In this document: one piece after another, positions 7,918 to 16,082 of the stretch
Position numbering within the stretch: the stretch's first letter is position 1
Layout of the letters: each line of letters begins with the position of its first letter
NCBI GenBank assembly: GCA_947448675.1
Contig: CANFOR010000003.1
Span: forward strand, 1-39,427
Length of the DNA: 39,427 nt
Direction of reading: 5' to 3'
From: Betaproteobacteria bacterium
GTDB lineage: Bacteria > Pseudomonadota > Gammaproteobacteria > Burkholderiales > Burkholderiaceae_C
Made by a program: the position numbers and the translations under genes
The notes under the pieces: generated by a model
What the model saw: the letters and a program-made list of their open reading frames with translations, nothing else
Told to the model about the DNA's origin: nothing
Databases searched by the model: none

Positions 7918-9219
7918 CTAGCCCATGCGGCCGGGCAACCACAGCGCGATGATGGGGAAGGCGATCAAGATGATGAGGCGAATGATGTCGGTCGCTACAA
8001 AGGGCAAAACGCCTTTGAAAATGGTGGTAAAGCTCACGTCTTTCACCACGCTTTTGATGACGAAGACGTTCATGCCCACTGGCGGGTGGATCAGCCCCAG
8101 CTCCACCGTCATGACGATGATGATGCCAAACCAAATCGGGTCAAAACCCATGGCCACCACCACCGGGAAGATGATGGGCACGGTGAGAATAATCATGGCC
8201 ATGGCGTCCATCAAGCAGCCCAGCACCAAGTACATGAGCATGATGAGCGCCAACACGCCATAGCGCCCCACGCCCAGGCCCGTGAGGAAGGCGGTAAGCT
8301 TTTGCGGGCTTTGCGTGATGGTTAAAAAATAACCAAACAGCAACGCACCGATTAGCACCGTGAACACCGCTGCGGCGGTGCGGGTGGCCGACAGCAGGGC
8401 CTCTTTGATTTTGGGGCCGTCGAGTTTGCGCCGTACCAGGCCCAAAATAAACGCGCCGCTGGCTCCCACGCCGCCGGCCTCGGTGGGCGTGAAGAAGCCG
8501 CCGTACAAACCACCGATGACAAAGATGAAGAGCACCAGCGGCGCCCACACGGCTTTGACGTCTTGCAGTCGTTCGTTCCAAGGCTTGAGCTCGCCTGCAG
8601 GCAACCAGTTGGGCCGCACGCGCACGATGATGGCAATGGTCAGCACGTACATCAGCATGGCCAGCAAGCCCGGCAAAATGCCCGCCATGAAAAGCTTACC
8701 AATGTCTTGCTGGGTCAAGATGGCATAGACCGCTAGCACGGTTGAAGGCGGCAGCATGGCCCCCAGGGTGCCACCCGCAGCGATCACGCCGGTCGAGAAA
8801 GACTGCGGGTAGTTGAAGCGCCGCATCTCGGGGTAGGCCACCGCAGAAAAGGTGGCTGCAGTGGCCACCGAGGAGCCGCAGATGGCGGCAAAGCCACCGC
8901 AGGCAAGCACTGTGGCCACACCCAGGCCACCGCGCAAATGGCCGATCATGGAGTTGGCGGCTTTGAACAGCTCGCGGCTCACACCCGAGACGGAAACCAA
9001 AGCGCCCATCAGCATGAACATGGGGATCACGCCAAAGGTGTAGTCGGTGACGGTGCGCATCGAGGTTTGGCCCACTAGCTTGAGCGCCGGGCCGGGGCCG
9101 ACGATGTAGCTGTAGCCGGTAACGCCAACCAAGCCCATGGCCATGCCCACGGGCACGCGCAAGAGCATGAGGACGAAGAGGGAAACAAAGCCCAGCAGGG
9201 CGACAATATCGGTGCTCAA
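7918..9219 (-). CDS. dctM: TRAP transporter large permease (DctM family)
   Basis: 433 residues of almost continuous hydrophobic helices (about 12 membrane spans), the usual DctM size. Family motifs include RVPVGMAMGLVGVTGY near the start, the GGFAAICGSSVATAATFSAVAYPEM loop, GGTLGAMLPPSTVLAVYAILT, PTEAGGVGASGAFILG, and LGLIHPPVGMNVFVIKSV near the end. It forms the Na+-driven membrane channel of a tripartite ATP-independent periplasmic transporter together with DctQ, fed by DctP. The substrate class is organic acids. The gene follows dctQ by 18 bp on the same strand. Confidence 0.93.
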   Translation of the reverse strand: MSTDIVALLGFVSLFVLMLLRVPVGMAMGLVGVTGYSYIVGPGPALKLVGQTSMRTVTDYTFGVIPMFMLMGALVSVSGVSRELFKAANSMIGHLRGGLGVATVLACGGFAAICGSSVATAATFSAVAYPEMRRFNYPQSFSTGVIAAGGTLGAMLPPSTVLAVYAILTQQDIGKLFMAGILPGLLAMLMYVLTIAIIVRVRPNWLPAGELKPWNERLQDVKAVWAPLVLFIFVIGGLYGGFFTPTEAGGVGASGAFILGLVRRKLDGPKIKEALLSATRTAAAVFTVLIGALLFGYFLTITQSPQKLTAFLTGLGVGRYGVLALIMLMYLVLGCLMDAMAMIILTVPIIFPVVVAMGFDPIWFGIIIVMTVELGLIHPPVGMNVFVIKSVVKDVSFTTIFKGVLPFVATDIIRLIILIAFPIIALWLPGRMG

Positions 9220-9237
9220 AATAGGGTGCCCTGTGGG

Positions 9238-9762
9238 TTATTCAACGCGGTGCTCGGCAGCGTGTTCGGCTTCCAAGGCCTCGGGCTTGGCGATCAAACG
9301 CCAGGTACGGATGGCGATCAAAATCACGGCACACACATCGCCCGCCCAGGCCACGGCGTAAAACGGCCAGGTGGGGATGTTGAGGTCATAGGTTTGCACG
9401 TTGTCGGTGAAGGTGCCACGCACTTTGTCAAACAGCATGGCGGTTTGCACCGTGACCACAAAGAGCAGAACCACGGTGGCAAACACGTCGATCACGCGTC
9501 GCCAGTTTTTGTTGGCGGCCTGCCAGACCAAGTCGACCGTGATGTGGCCACCCCGGTAGCTGGTGGCAGCAATGCCCCAAAAGATCAAAATGCCCAGGAG
9601 CATGCGGCCAAAGTCGTAGGCGTCAGGGATCGAGGTGCTGAAGAACTTGCGCAGCACCACGGCCACAAAAATGTTCAGCGCCACGATGCCCACAAACATA
9701 GCCGCCAGCCACTCGATCGCATTGATCAAGCGGTCGGCCAGGTTTTTATCCTGGCGCTGCAT
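9238..9762 (-). CDS. dctQ: TRAP transporter small permease (DctQ family)
   Basis: 174 residues with four predicted membrane helices: LINAIEWLAAMFVGIVALNIFVAV, the F-G-R-M-L-L-G-I-L-I-F-W-G segment, VIDVFATVVLLFVVTVQ, and WPFYAVAWAGDVCAVILIAI. This is the DctQ topology. The start codon touches the dctP stop codon (9763-9765) with no gap, so translation is coupled. It works as the small membrane subunit paired with the product of the next gene. Confidence 0.9.
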   Translation of the reverse strand: MQRQDKNLADRLINAIEWLAAMFVGIVALNIFVAVVLRKFFSTSIPDAYDFGRMLLGILIFWGIAATSYRGGHITVDLVWQAANKNWRRVIDVFATVVLLFVVTVQTAMLFDKVRGTFTDNVQTYDLNIPTWPFYAVAWAGDVCAVILIAIRTWRLIAKPEALEAEHAAEHRVE

Positions 9763-10809
9763 TTACAGCGCCGACTTGTACTTGGCCAAGCTGGCTTTGA
9801 AGGCATCGAGCACGGCTTTGGGGTCTTGCCCCGCCTTCTTCACGCCCTCGGCCCATTGCGTTTCGACCGGGCCCATAGCACCGCGCCAAGCGGCGAGTTG
9901 GTCGGGCGTGAGCTGGTAGACCTCGCGGTTGGGGTCGGCCTTGAGCTTGGTGCGGCCTGCGATCTCAAAGTCGGCCCAGGCGCTGCCTACTTTCTCGGCC
10001 CACTCGCTGGTGCAATGGCTGTCAACAGCCTTCTTCTGGCTGGCGGACAGGGCGTTGTATTTGTCGGTGTTCATGGCCCATACAAAAGGGGTGACGTAGA
10101 GCGCCGTGTCCATGTGGTACTTGACCACTTTGTCAATGCCAAACAAGGTCAACGAACCCCAGGGGAAGGTGATGGCGTCGGCCACGCCGCGCTCCAGCAC
10201 GTCACGCGCTTCGGGCGCAGACGACTGCACATTGGTGCCGCCCAGCGAGGTAACCATTTGACCAATGGTCGCGGTGGCGGGGCGGATCTTCATGCCCTTG
10301 AGGTCACTGGGCAGACTGATTTTTTTGCGTGAGTGAAAGGTGCCAGGGTCGTGGGCAAAGGCGAAGCAGAAATGCACGTCTTTCATTTCTTTAGCGGCAT
10401 AGGCGCGATACCACGCGTCGATTGCACCAGAACCGGCCTTGGCGTTGTTCACCATAAAGGGCAGGGACGCGGTAGCAAACACCGGGAAGCGACCCGGCTG
10501 GTAGCCGGGGTTGATGTAGGCAAAGTCGGCAATCCCGTCGCGCGCCATGTCGTAGTGGTCAAAGGCTTTGCCCAGTTGCTCCGAGGGGAACAAGATGGTG
10601 TTGAGCGAGCCACCTGAGGCCGCCTTGAGGCTGTCGGCCCAGGCTTGCAGGGCAGGGTTGAGCGCGTGCTGCGCAGGCACCCAGCTAGAGAGCTTGAGGG
10701 TGACGGCTTTGTCTTGCGCGCTGGCGCTGCCAGAGGCCAAAGCGGCCACTGCTGCTAGGGCTAATGCAGCGGCTTTGAAAGAAGATGGAAAAGCAAAAAT
10801 GCGGGCCAT
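9763..10809 (-). CDS. dctP: TRAP transporter substrate-binding protein (DctP family)
   Basis: 348 residues. ATG 10809 has GGAGACA just upstream and is followed by a signal peptide ending near ASGSASAQ. Family landmarks are LKLSSWVPAQHALNPALQAWADSL, the DGIADFAYINPGYQPGRFPV stretch, SLPSDLKGMKIRPATATIGQ, and ARDVLERGVADAITFPWGSL. The conserved DctP arginine that grips the substrate carboxylate is probably in the K-I-R-P segment. It captures an organic acid in the periplasm. The position directly behind iorAB suggests the ligand feeds that pathway, for example an aromatic or branched oxo- or hydroxyacid (inference). Confidence 0.92.
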   Translation of the reverse strand: MARIFAFPSSFKAAALALAAVAALASGSASAQDKAVTLKLSSWVPAQHALNPALQAWADSLKAASGGSLNTILFPSEQLGKAFDHYDMARDGIADFAYINPGYQPGRFPVFATASLPFMVNNAKAGSGAIDAWYRAYAAKEMKDVHFCFAFAHDPGTFHSRKKISLPSDLKGMKIRPATATIGQMVTSLGGTNVQSSAPEARDVLERGVADAITFPWGSLTLFGIDKVVKYHMDTALYVTPFVWAMNTDKYNALSASQKKAVDSHCTSEWAEKVGSAWADFEIAGRTKLKADPNREVYQLTPDQLAAWRGAMGPVETQWAEGVKKAGQDPKAVLDAFKASLAKYKSAL

Positions 10810-10885
10810 GGTGTCTCCAAGTGGGAAAGGGTGAATGTTCTACAGCAACAGCTTATGTTTTATAACAAGTCCTGCGCTTTGGGTA

Positions 10886-12538
10886 TCAGGCTTTCCCCAG
10901 GGTCTGGCTTTTGCTGGCATTGCGCACAAAGCGCATCGGCACGGCCTTGACTTCGCGCGCGGGTACGCCGTGCGCCAACAGAGTGTTGTCGAAAGCTTTG
11001 CCTGCGTCGTCGGCCAAGGCGGCTTGGCGTGCGGCTGCGATGGCTTTTGCAGCCACAGCGGCATCGCTGCCATGCGCCAAATGCTGCAGCACGTGCAGCA
11101 GGCTGTCTTTGCCGCGCTCATTGGTGCTGCCATAGCCTTTGATGAGGCGGCCACACAGGGCCAGCTCGTGGCCGAGTTGCCAGTGGCGCTGCGTGCCATG
11201 CACCACGCCGAGCAGCCATTGTTCGATCATGGCTTGCTCGGTAGCGTAGCGCTGGCCGCGCATGCGCAGCCACTTCAAGCTGGCCAATATGCGCAGCGCC
11301 AACATGCCCAACACGGAATGCGTGCCCACTTTGAGGGGCAGGGCCCAAGGCAGCTTGCCGCGCAGCACGCGGGCCCGGTCCCAGGCGGTGATACGGGTCG
11401 CCAGAGCGGCGGGCAGCAAGGCGGCAAACTCGGGCACGCCAGGCTTGAAGTGGTCATAGAGTTGGACGAGGTCGGCGTCTTGCGCTTTGACCTCGGCCTT
11501 GACCCGCTGCCAGCGGCTGGCGCGGCTTTTGAGATCGGCCACGCGCACGATGTCATCAAAGGCCATCCACAGCGCCAACCAACGTGCCATCTCTTGCGTG
11601 GTGGCAAAGCCGTGCGTGGCCGACGGGTCGGCAGCGCGTTCGGCAGCCAGCACTTGGGCCAGGCGGTCGACATAAAGTTGCGCGTAGGCTGCGTCTTGGT
11701 AGTCGCGCATGCGCGTGTGGCCCAGGGCCAGCATGGCGTGCACGGGCTGCGGAAATTGCGCCGCCAGTTCGGCGGGTAAATTGGTGGCTGCATTGACGCC
11801 CGAATCAGTAGCGAAATCAGCAGCAAAATTGGCCACTAAGCCTTGTGGGCTGTGCGTAGACTGCTCATTATTTTGTAGCACTTCGGCAACGTAGGCCGCT
11901 TGCACACGCGGCGCGCTCACGGCGGCGTAGGCCAAAGCCAAGCCGCGCAAACTCGCTGCCGCCGACTTGCCACCAGCGGCTACCACGGCCTCGTAGTCGG
12001 CACGGCTAAAAGGGAAGAGCCCGCTGCCCGCCACGGCCCCGAGCATCACTGCGCTGACCACGGTGCCCGCTTCTTTGGCCATGGTTGCCATGTCGAGCAC
12101 ATAGTGCTCGCGGCTGAAGGCGGCCACCGTGGCCAGTAGCGGCTCACTGGCCGCGCGCCCATCGCCCAACTGCATGCGCTCTTCGGTGGTGAGTGTGCGC
12201 GCCGATGAGGTGATGACGCAGGTGCGATCGGGCGTGGCCATGCCATTGCCAATTTGCCGCGTGGTTTCTAAAAGCTCCGACGAGACCATGGCGTCGAGCG
12301 CGCCGGGCACCGGGTTCAGGCTGAACACCGGGCGCTTGCCTGCCAGTTCGGCCAGCGTGAGCGGAAAGACTTCGATGTAGTAGGTGGTGGCCCCCGTGCG
12401 CTGCGCCACGCCAGGGATGGATGTGGCCTGGGCCGGGTAGCCTGCGTGGCGCGCGGTGTCGATGATCCATTCGGTGAGGACGCCGCCGCCTTCGCCGCCG
12501 AGGGCGCAGATTAAAAGGGATATGGGTTTTTTATTCAT
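10886..12538 (-). CDS. iorB: Indolepyruvate oxidoreductase subunit B (IorB, with C-terminal DUF6537-type domain)
   Basis: 550 residues from ATG 12538, chosen because MNKKPISLLICALGGEGGGV is the family N-terminus; a longer frame upstream lacks support, and no strong ribosome site is visible. Residues 1-220 are the pyruvate-ferredoxin-oxidoreductase gamma-type domain: GGEGGGVLTEW, the GVAQRTGATTYYIEV motif, and PNPVPGALDAMVSSEL. The remaining 330 residues form the extra helical domain seen in long proteobacterial IorB proteins. With IorA it oxidatively decarboxylates arylpyruvates to aryl-acetyl-CoA. A GCTA-49 repeat copy (11831-11879) is carried in frame as LQNNEQSTHSPQGLVANF. Confidence 0.88.
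   Translation of the reverse strand: MNKKPISLLICALGGEGGGVLTEWIIDTARHAGYPAQATSIPGVAQRTGATTYYIEVFPLTLAELAGKRPVFSLNPVPGALDAMVSSELLETTRQIGNGMATPDRTCVITSSARTLTTEERMQLGDGRAASEPLLATVAAFSREHYVLDMATMAKEAGTVVSAVMLGAVAGSGLFPFSRADYEAVVAAGGKSAAASLRGLALAYAAVSAPRVQAAYVAEVLQNNEQSTHSPQGLVANFAADFATDSGVNAATNLPAELAAQFPQPVHAMLALGHTRMRDYQDAAYAQLYVDRLAQVLAAERAADPSATHGFATTQEMARWLALWMAFDDIVRVADLKSRASRWQRVKAEVKAQDADLVQLYDHFKPGVPEFAALLPAALATRITAWDRARVLRGKLPWALPLKVGTHSVLGMLALRILASLKWLRMRGQRYATEQAMIEQWLLGVVHGTQRHWQLGHELALCGRLIKGYGSTNERGKDSLLHVLQHLAHGSDAAVAAKAIAAARQAALADDAGKAFDNTLLAHGVPAREVKAVPMRFVRNASKSQTLGKA
11831..11879 (-). repeat. GCTA-49 repeat copy inside iorB (frame-2, G14)
   Basis: On the minus strand GCTACAAAATAATGAGC at 1-17, ACGCACAGCC at 23-32, TTAGTGGCC at 41-49. 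It is read from base 2 as L-Q-N-N-E, and position 14 is G, avoiding TAG. One of the best-preserved copies. Confidence 0.8.
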
Positions 12539-12564
12539 ATTGCTTTTGGTATGGATTGCTGGCG

Positions 12565-12618
12565 GGGCGAGACAGGGCGGGGGGTGTGAGCGGGGCAAGC
12601 CGCGGTTTGGCCTCGCCC
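12565..12618 (-). other. Possible RNA structure in the iorA-iorB gap
   Basis: The 102-bp gap between iorA and iorB is G-rich on the plus strand and contains arms GGGCGAG (12565-12571) and CTCGCCC (12612-12618) with a smaller CAAGCC/GGTTTG pairing nested inside. There is no U-run, so it is not a standard terminator. It could stabilise or partly attenuate the operon transcript. Confidence 0.3.
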
Positions 12619-12640
12619 AGAAAACAAGAAAAAAGCCATA

Positions 12641-14794
12641 TCAAGCCGACTGCAAAGCGCGAATAAAACCTTGGCGCAGGCCATGCAACAGCCGCTCATG
12701 CCAACGCGGGTTTTGAATCACCTCGGCCCGGTAAAACGAGGGGCAGAGCGTGGCGGCATGCGCGTTCTCGCCGCATAGACCGCAGCCCACGCAGCCGTCG
12801 ATCACGGTGGCCACTGGGTCTACCTTCAATGGGTCGGGGTTGTCTTTCAGCGTGAGGGTGGGGCAACCCGAGAGGCGGATGCAGGCGTGGTCACCATTGC
12901 AGACATCTTCGTCTACGCCATATTTGACGCGCACAACGCGCTCTTTTTTTTGTAGCAGGCTGGCGATCCAGGGTTTGATGCGGCGCTGGCGCTCGAGCTG
13001 GCATTCGCCCTCGGCGATGATGACTTTCAGGCCATTGAAGTCGCTGGTGAAGGCCTGCTTGATGGTCTCGCGCACCTTGGCTACTTCGTAGGTGGTGACG
13101 GTGCGCATCCATTGCACGCCCATGCCTTGCAGGGTGCGCTCGATCGACTGGTTGGCGTGCGCGCTGCTGGCGCCTTTGTCGGTGGCGGCGTCTTTGGAGC
13201 GCTGGCTGGGCGTAGACCAAATGTCTTGCGTGCCGGTGGCTGCGGTGTAGCCGTTTTTGAAGATCATCAGCACCGCGTCGTCGTTGTTGAAGAGCGCGCT
13301 TTGCACGCCGGTGAGCAGGCCGTTGTGCCAAAAACCGCCGTCACCCATGATGGACAGGGTGCGCCGTTGCATCATCGGCGAGACGCCTGCGCGGCTGGCC
13401 AGGCTCATGCCATAGCCCAAGATCGAGTGGCCAAAAGAGAAGGGCGCAAAGGTGCCAAAAGCGTGGCAGCCAATGTCGGCCGCAATGTGTACGGGGCCCA
13501 GGTCTTGCTGCGCCAGTTTGAGCGCTGAGAACACCGGGCGCTCGGGGCAGCCTATGCAAAAACCGGGCGGGCGAATCGGTAGCGGTTTGCCCAGGGTGGC
13601 GGCGACTGCAGTGCGGCGCTCGGCATTGCCCGCCAGCCAAGCCAGGCCATCGCCCACCGCCGCGCTGGGCAGGTGCTGGGCCAAGAACGCGCCCAAGCCC
13701 CGCGCCATGGCCTCGGCGGTGTATTCGCCAGTGGCACTCAGCATGTCTTTGCCGTGCAGTTTGGTTTGCACGTCTTGCCTGCGCAAAATGGTGGACACCT
13801 CTTGCTCGATGTATTCGGGCGAGCCCTCTTCCACCACCAGCACGGCGTGTTTGCCCAGTGCAAATTGCGCAATTTGGTCGGGCACCAACGGGCAGGTGAC
13901 GTTGAGTACCAAGAGCGCAATGGCACTCTCACCAAAGGCGTCGGCCAAGCCAAACTGCTGCAGCGCGCGAATGAGCGTGTTGTACACCCCGCCCTGCACA
14001 ATGATGCCCAGTTGCGTGTGCTCGCCGGGCATCAACTCGTTTAAATTGTTTTCAACAATGTAGCGTCGCGCAGCGGGGATGCGCTCTTCAACTTTGCGCT
14101 TCTCATGGCCAAAGGTCACCGGTGGATGCGCCAGCTTGTCGTAGTTAAAACTGGCGGGCTCGGCCATCAGCGCCTTGGTGGAAATGGCGGGCGCTACGTT
14201 GTCTTTGCAAACAAAGCTGCCACGCACATGGCAAGCGCGGATGCGCAGTTCCAAAATCGCGGGCATGTTGCAGGCCTCTGAGAGGCGAAAGGCATGCTCC
14301 ACCGTATTCACCATATGGCCCAGCTCGGGCCGGGGGTCGAGCAGGCACATGGTGGACTTGAGCGCAAAGGCGTGCGTGCGCTCTTGGATCACACTGGCAC
14401 CCTCGCCAAAGTCTTCGCCCACAACAATCAGCGCGCCGCCGAGTACGCCGGGGGACGAGAGGTTGGAGAGCGCATCGGCCGCCACATTGGTGCCGACGAT
14501 GCTCTTCCAGGTCACCGCGCCACGCAGCGGGTAGTGGATGCTGGCGCCCAACATGGCCGCAGCCGAGGCTTCGTTGGCGCATGCCTCTACGTGCACACCC
14601 AGCTCGTCCATATAGGCCTTGGCCTGCACCATCACGTCGAGCAGGTGCGAGACCGGCGCGCCCTGGTAGCCGCCCACATAGGCCACGCCCGACTGCAGCA
14701 AGGCTTTGGTAATCGCCAAGATGCCCTCACCGTGAAAGGCCTGCCCCGCGCCCAAGCGCAGGGACTCGATCTCTTGGCTGAATGAAACTTCCAC
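12641..14794 (-). CDS. iorA: Indolepyruvate:ferredoxin oxidoreductase subunit A (IorA)
   Basis: 717 residues from GTG 14794. This start was chosen because GGAG (14802-14805) lies 7 bases upstream and the protein then begins MEVSFSQEIESLRLG; the frame is open further but without a ribosome site. Order of parts: an N-terminal PFOR alpha-like domain (YVGGYQGAPVSHLLDVM), a middle domain, and a TPP-binding domain with CIGCPERPVFSALK and GDGGFWHNGLLTGVQSAL plus NGYTAATGTQD. The C-terminal 2[4Fe-4S] region has the Cys-rich motifs CNGDHACIRLSGCP and CVGCGLCGENAHAATLCP. It converts arylpyruvates to acyl-CoA in the cytoplasm and is first in the minus-strand operon. A repeat copy (12910-12956) is read as LQKKERVVRVKYGV. 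Confidence 0.9.
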   Translation of the reverse strand: MEVSFSQEIESLRLGAGQAFHGEGILAITKALLQSGVAYVGGYQGAPVSHLLDVMVQAKAYMDELGVHVEACANEASAAAMLGASIHYPLRGAVTWKSIVGTNVAADALSNLSSPGVLGGALIVVGEDFGEGASVIQERTHAFALKSTMCLLDPRPELGHMVNTVEHAFRLSEACNMPAILELRIRACHVRGSFVCKDNVAPAISTKALMAEPASFNYDKLAHPPVTFGHEKRKVEERIPAARRYIVENNLNELMPGEHTQLGIIVQGGVYNTLIRALQQFGLADAFGESAIALLVLNVTCPLVPDQIAQFALGKHAVLVVEEGSPEYIEQEVSTILRRQDVQTKLHGKDMLSATGEYTAEAMARGLGAFLAQHLPSAAVGDGLAWLAGNAERRTAVAATLGKPLPIRPPGFCIGCPERPVFSALKLAQQDLGPVHIAADIGCHAFGTFAPFSFGHSILGYGMSLASRAGVSPMMQRRTLSIMGDGGFWHNGLLTGVQSALFNNDDAVLMIFKNGYTAATGTQDIWSTPSQRSKDAATDKGASSAHANQSIERTLQGMGVQWMRTVTTYEVAKVRETIKQAFTSDFNGLKVIIAEGECQLERQRRIKPWIASLLQKKERVVRVKYGVDEDVCNGDHACIRLSGCPTLTLKDNPDPLKVDPVATVIDGCVGCGLCGENAHAATLCPSFYRAEVIQNPRWHERLLHGLRQGFIRALQSA
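12910..12956 (-). repeat. GCTA-49 repeat copy inside iorA (frame-2, G14; diverged right half)
   Basis: On the minus strand GCTACAAAAAAAAGAGCGCG at 1-20 and GCG at 25-27. It is read from base 2 as L-Q-K-K-E, with GAG at 14-16. Its right third is weak, so the end point is approximate. Confidence 0.5.
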
Positions 14795-14895
14795 GGCGTG
14801 TCTCCGGTATTTTTTTGAACTGCAGCGCATATTGTCGGCGATTCGCGCGGCGCAGGGCAGCACCATTGTCACCAGGCTGAGAGATACTATTGCCC

Positions 14896-15603
14896 ATGGA
14901 TTTTTCAACACCCGCATCACCCTTCACGCCCACGGGCACCAAGCCAGGCGCACGCCGCTTCGACCTGATCGCCTTCGACTGGGACGGCACCCTGTTTGAC
15001 TCTACGCAAATCATCGTGCGCTGCATCCAAGCGGCGGTGCAAGACGTGGGCGGGGCCATGCCCACGCGCGAGGCGGCGTCGTATGTGATCGGCCTGGGCC
15101 TGATGGAAGCCTTGGCCCACGCCGCGCCCGATGTGCCCCAAGAAAAATACCCCGAGCTGGGCGCGCGCTACCGATTTCACTACATGCAAAAGCAAGACGA
15201 GATTGCGCTGTTTGAGGGCACACTGGGCCTGCTGCACGCGCTCAAGGCGCGCGGCCATTTGCTGGCTGTGGCCACTGGCAAAAGCCGCCGCGGCCTCGAC
15301 CAAGCCCTGCACTCGGTCGAACTGCATGGCGTGTTTGACGCCTCGCGCACCGCTGACGAAACCCAGGGCAAACCACACCCGCTGATGCTGCACGAGCTGA
15401 TGGCCGAGCTGGGCACCAGCCCTGAGCGTACCCTGATGGTGGGCGACACCACGCACGACCTGCAAATGGCTTTGAACGCGCGCTGCCCCAGCGTCGGCGT
15501 GAGCTACGGCGCGCACGAGCCCCAGGCCTTTGCCGCCTTGGGCCCGCTGCATGTGGCGCACAACGTGGGCGATCTGGCCGACTGGTTGGCCCAGCATGGC
15601 TGA
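14896..15603 (+). CDS. HAD-superfamily phosphatase, phosphoglycolate phosphatase (Gph)-like
   Basis: 235 residues from ATG 14896; an in-frame TTG two codons earlier is less likely. HAD motif I is FDWDGTLFDST with the nucleophile and acid Asp pair near residues 32-34. An alpha-helical cap follows. Motif II is in LLAVATGKSRRG, the motif III lysine is near GKPHP, and motif IV is MVGDTTHDLQMA. Enzymes of this group dephosphorylate phosphoglycolate or other small phosphates in the cytoplasm. The gene overlaps the Rieske gene by 8 bp and leads a three-gene unit ending with the SppA-type peptidase. The 101-bp divergent gap to iorA must contain its promoter, but no convincing -35/-10 pair was found. 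Confidence 0.88.
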   Translation: MDFSTPASPFTPTGTKPGARRFDLIAFDWDGTLFDSTQIIVRCIQAAVQDVGGAMPTREAASYVIGLGLMEALAHAAPDVPQEKYPELGARYRFHYMQKQDEIALFEGTLGLLHALKARGHLLAVATGKSRRGLDQALHSVELHGVFDASRTADETQGKPHPLMLHELMAELGTSPERTLMVGDTTHDLQMALNARCPSVGVSYGAHEPQAFAALGPLHVAHNVGDLADWLAQHG

Positions 15604-16036
15604 GCACCCCTTGCACCCGTTGCACCCTCGGCAGGCGCTGCCCGCGACCATGCCAGCGGCCATGCCCGAAGCCAGCGCGCAAGCCATTGCCCTGTGCAAC
15701 AGCCAGCACCTGCTAGACGGCGGCGAAGCCGTGCCCTTCGATGTGCAGTACGCAGGCCAAACTTGCCGCGCCTTTGCCATCCGCTTTGAGGGCGTGGCCC
15801 ACGCCTACTTGAACCGCTGCGCCCATGTGGCCATGGAGATGGACTGGCAGCCCAACCGCTTTTTTGACGACACCGGCCAGTGGTTGCTCTGCGCTACCCA
15901 CGGCGCGGCCTACCAGCCCGCCACCGGGGCCTGCGCGGGCGGGCCCTGCACGGGCGGCTTGGTGAAAATTGCGCTCAGCGAGCAAGCGGGCGTGGTCTAC
16001 TGGCATGCCCAGCACCCGCTCCAGCCCCTGTTTTAA
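15596..16036 (+). CDS. Rieske [2Fe-2S] domain protein
   Basis: 146 residues from ATG 15596, which lies inside the end of the upstream phosphatase gene (8-bp overlap, coupled translation). The two cluster-binding motifs are C-A-H in LNRCAHVAMEMDWQ and C-A-T-H in LLCATHGAAYQPATG, the Cys-x-His and Cys-x2-His pattern of Rieske ferredoxins. The C-terminal CAGGPCTGG loop is typical of the family. No signal peptide or membrane helix is seen, so it is probably a cytoplasmic electron carrier. The same gene order, HAD phosphatase-Rieske-SppA, recurs in Burkholderiales from general knowledge, but the partner of this protein is not known. Confidence 0.88.
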   Translation: MAEHPLHPLHPRQALPATMPAAMPEASAQAIALCNSQHLLDGGEAVPFDVQYAGQTCRAFAIRFEGVAHAYLNRCAHVAMEMDWQPNRFFDDTGQWLLCATHGAAYQPATGACAGGPCTGGLVKIALSEQAGVVYWHAQHPLQPLF

Positions 16037-16082
16037 AGCCCTGCACTGCGCACATGCCTTTGCAAACAGCTAAAGTGACGCT

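Noticed and set aside
9226..10332. 368-codon plus-strand frame opposite dctQ/dctP
   Set aside because: Its His/Gly/Val-rich product is typical of an antisense shadow, while the TRAP genes on the other strand are unmistakable.
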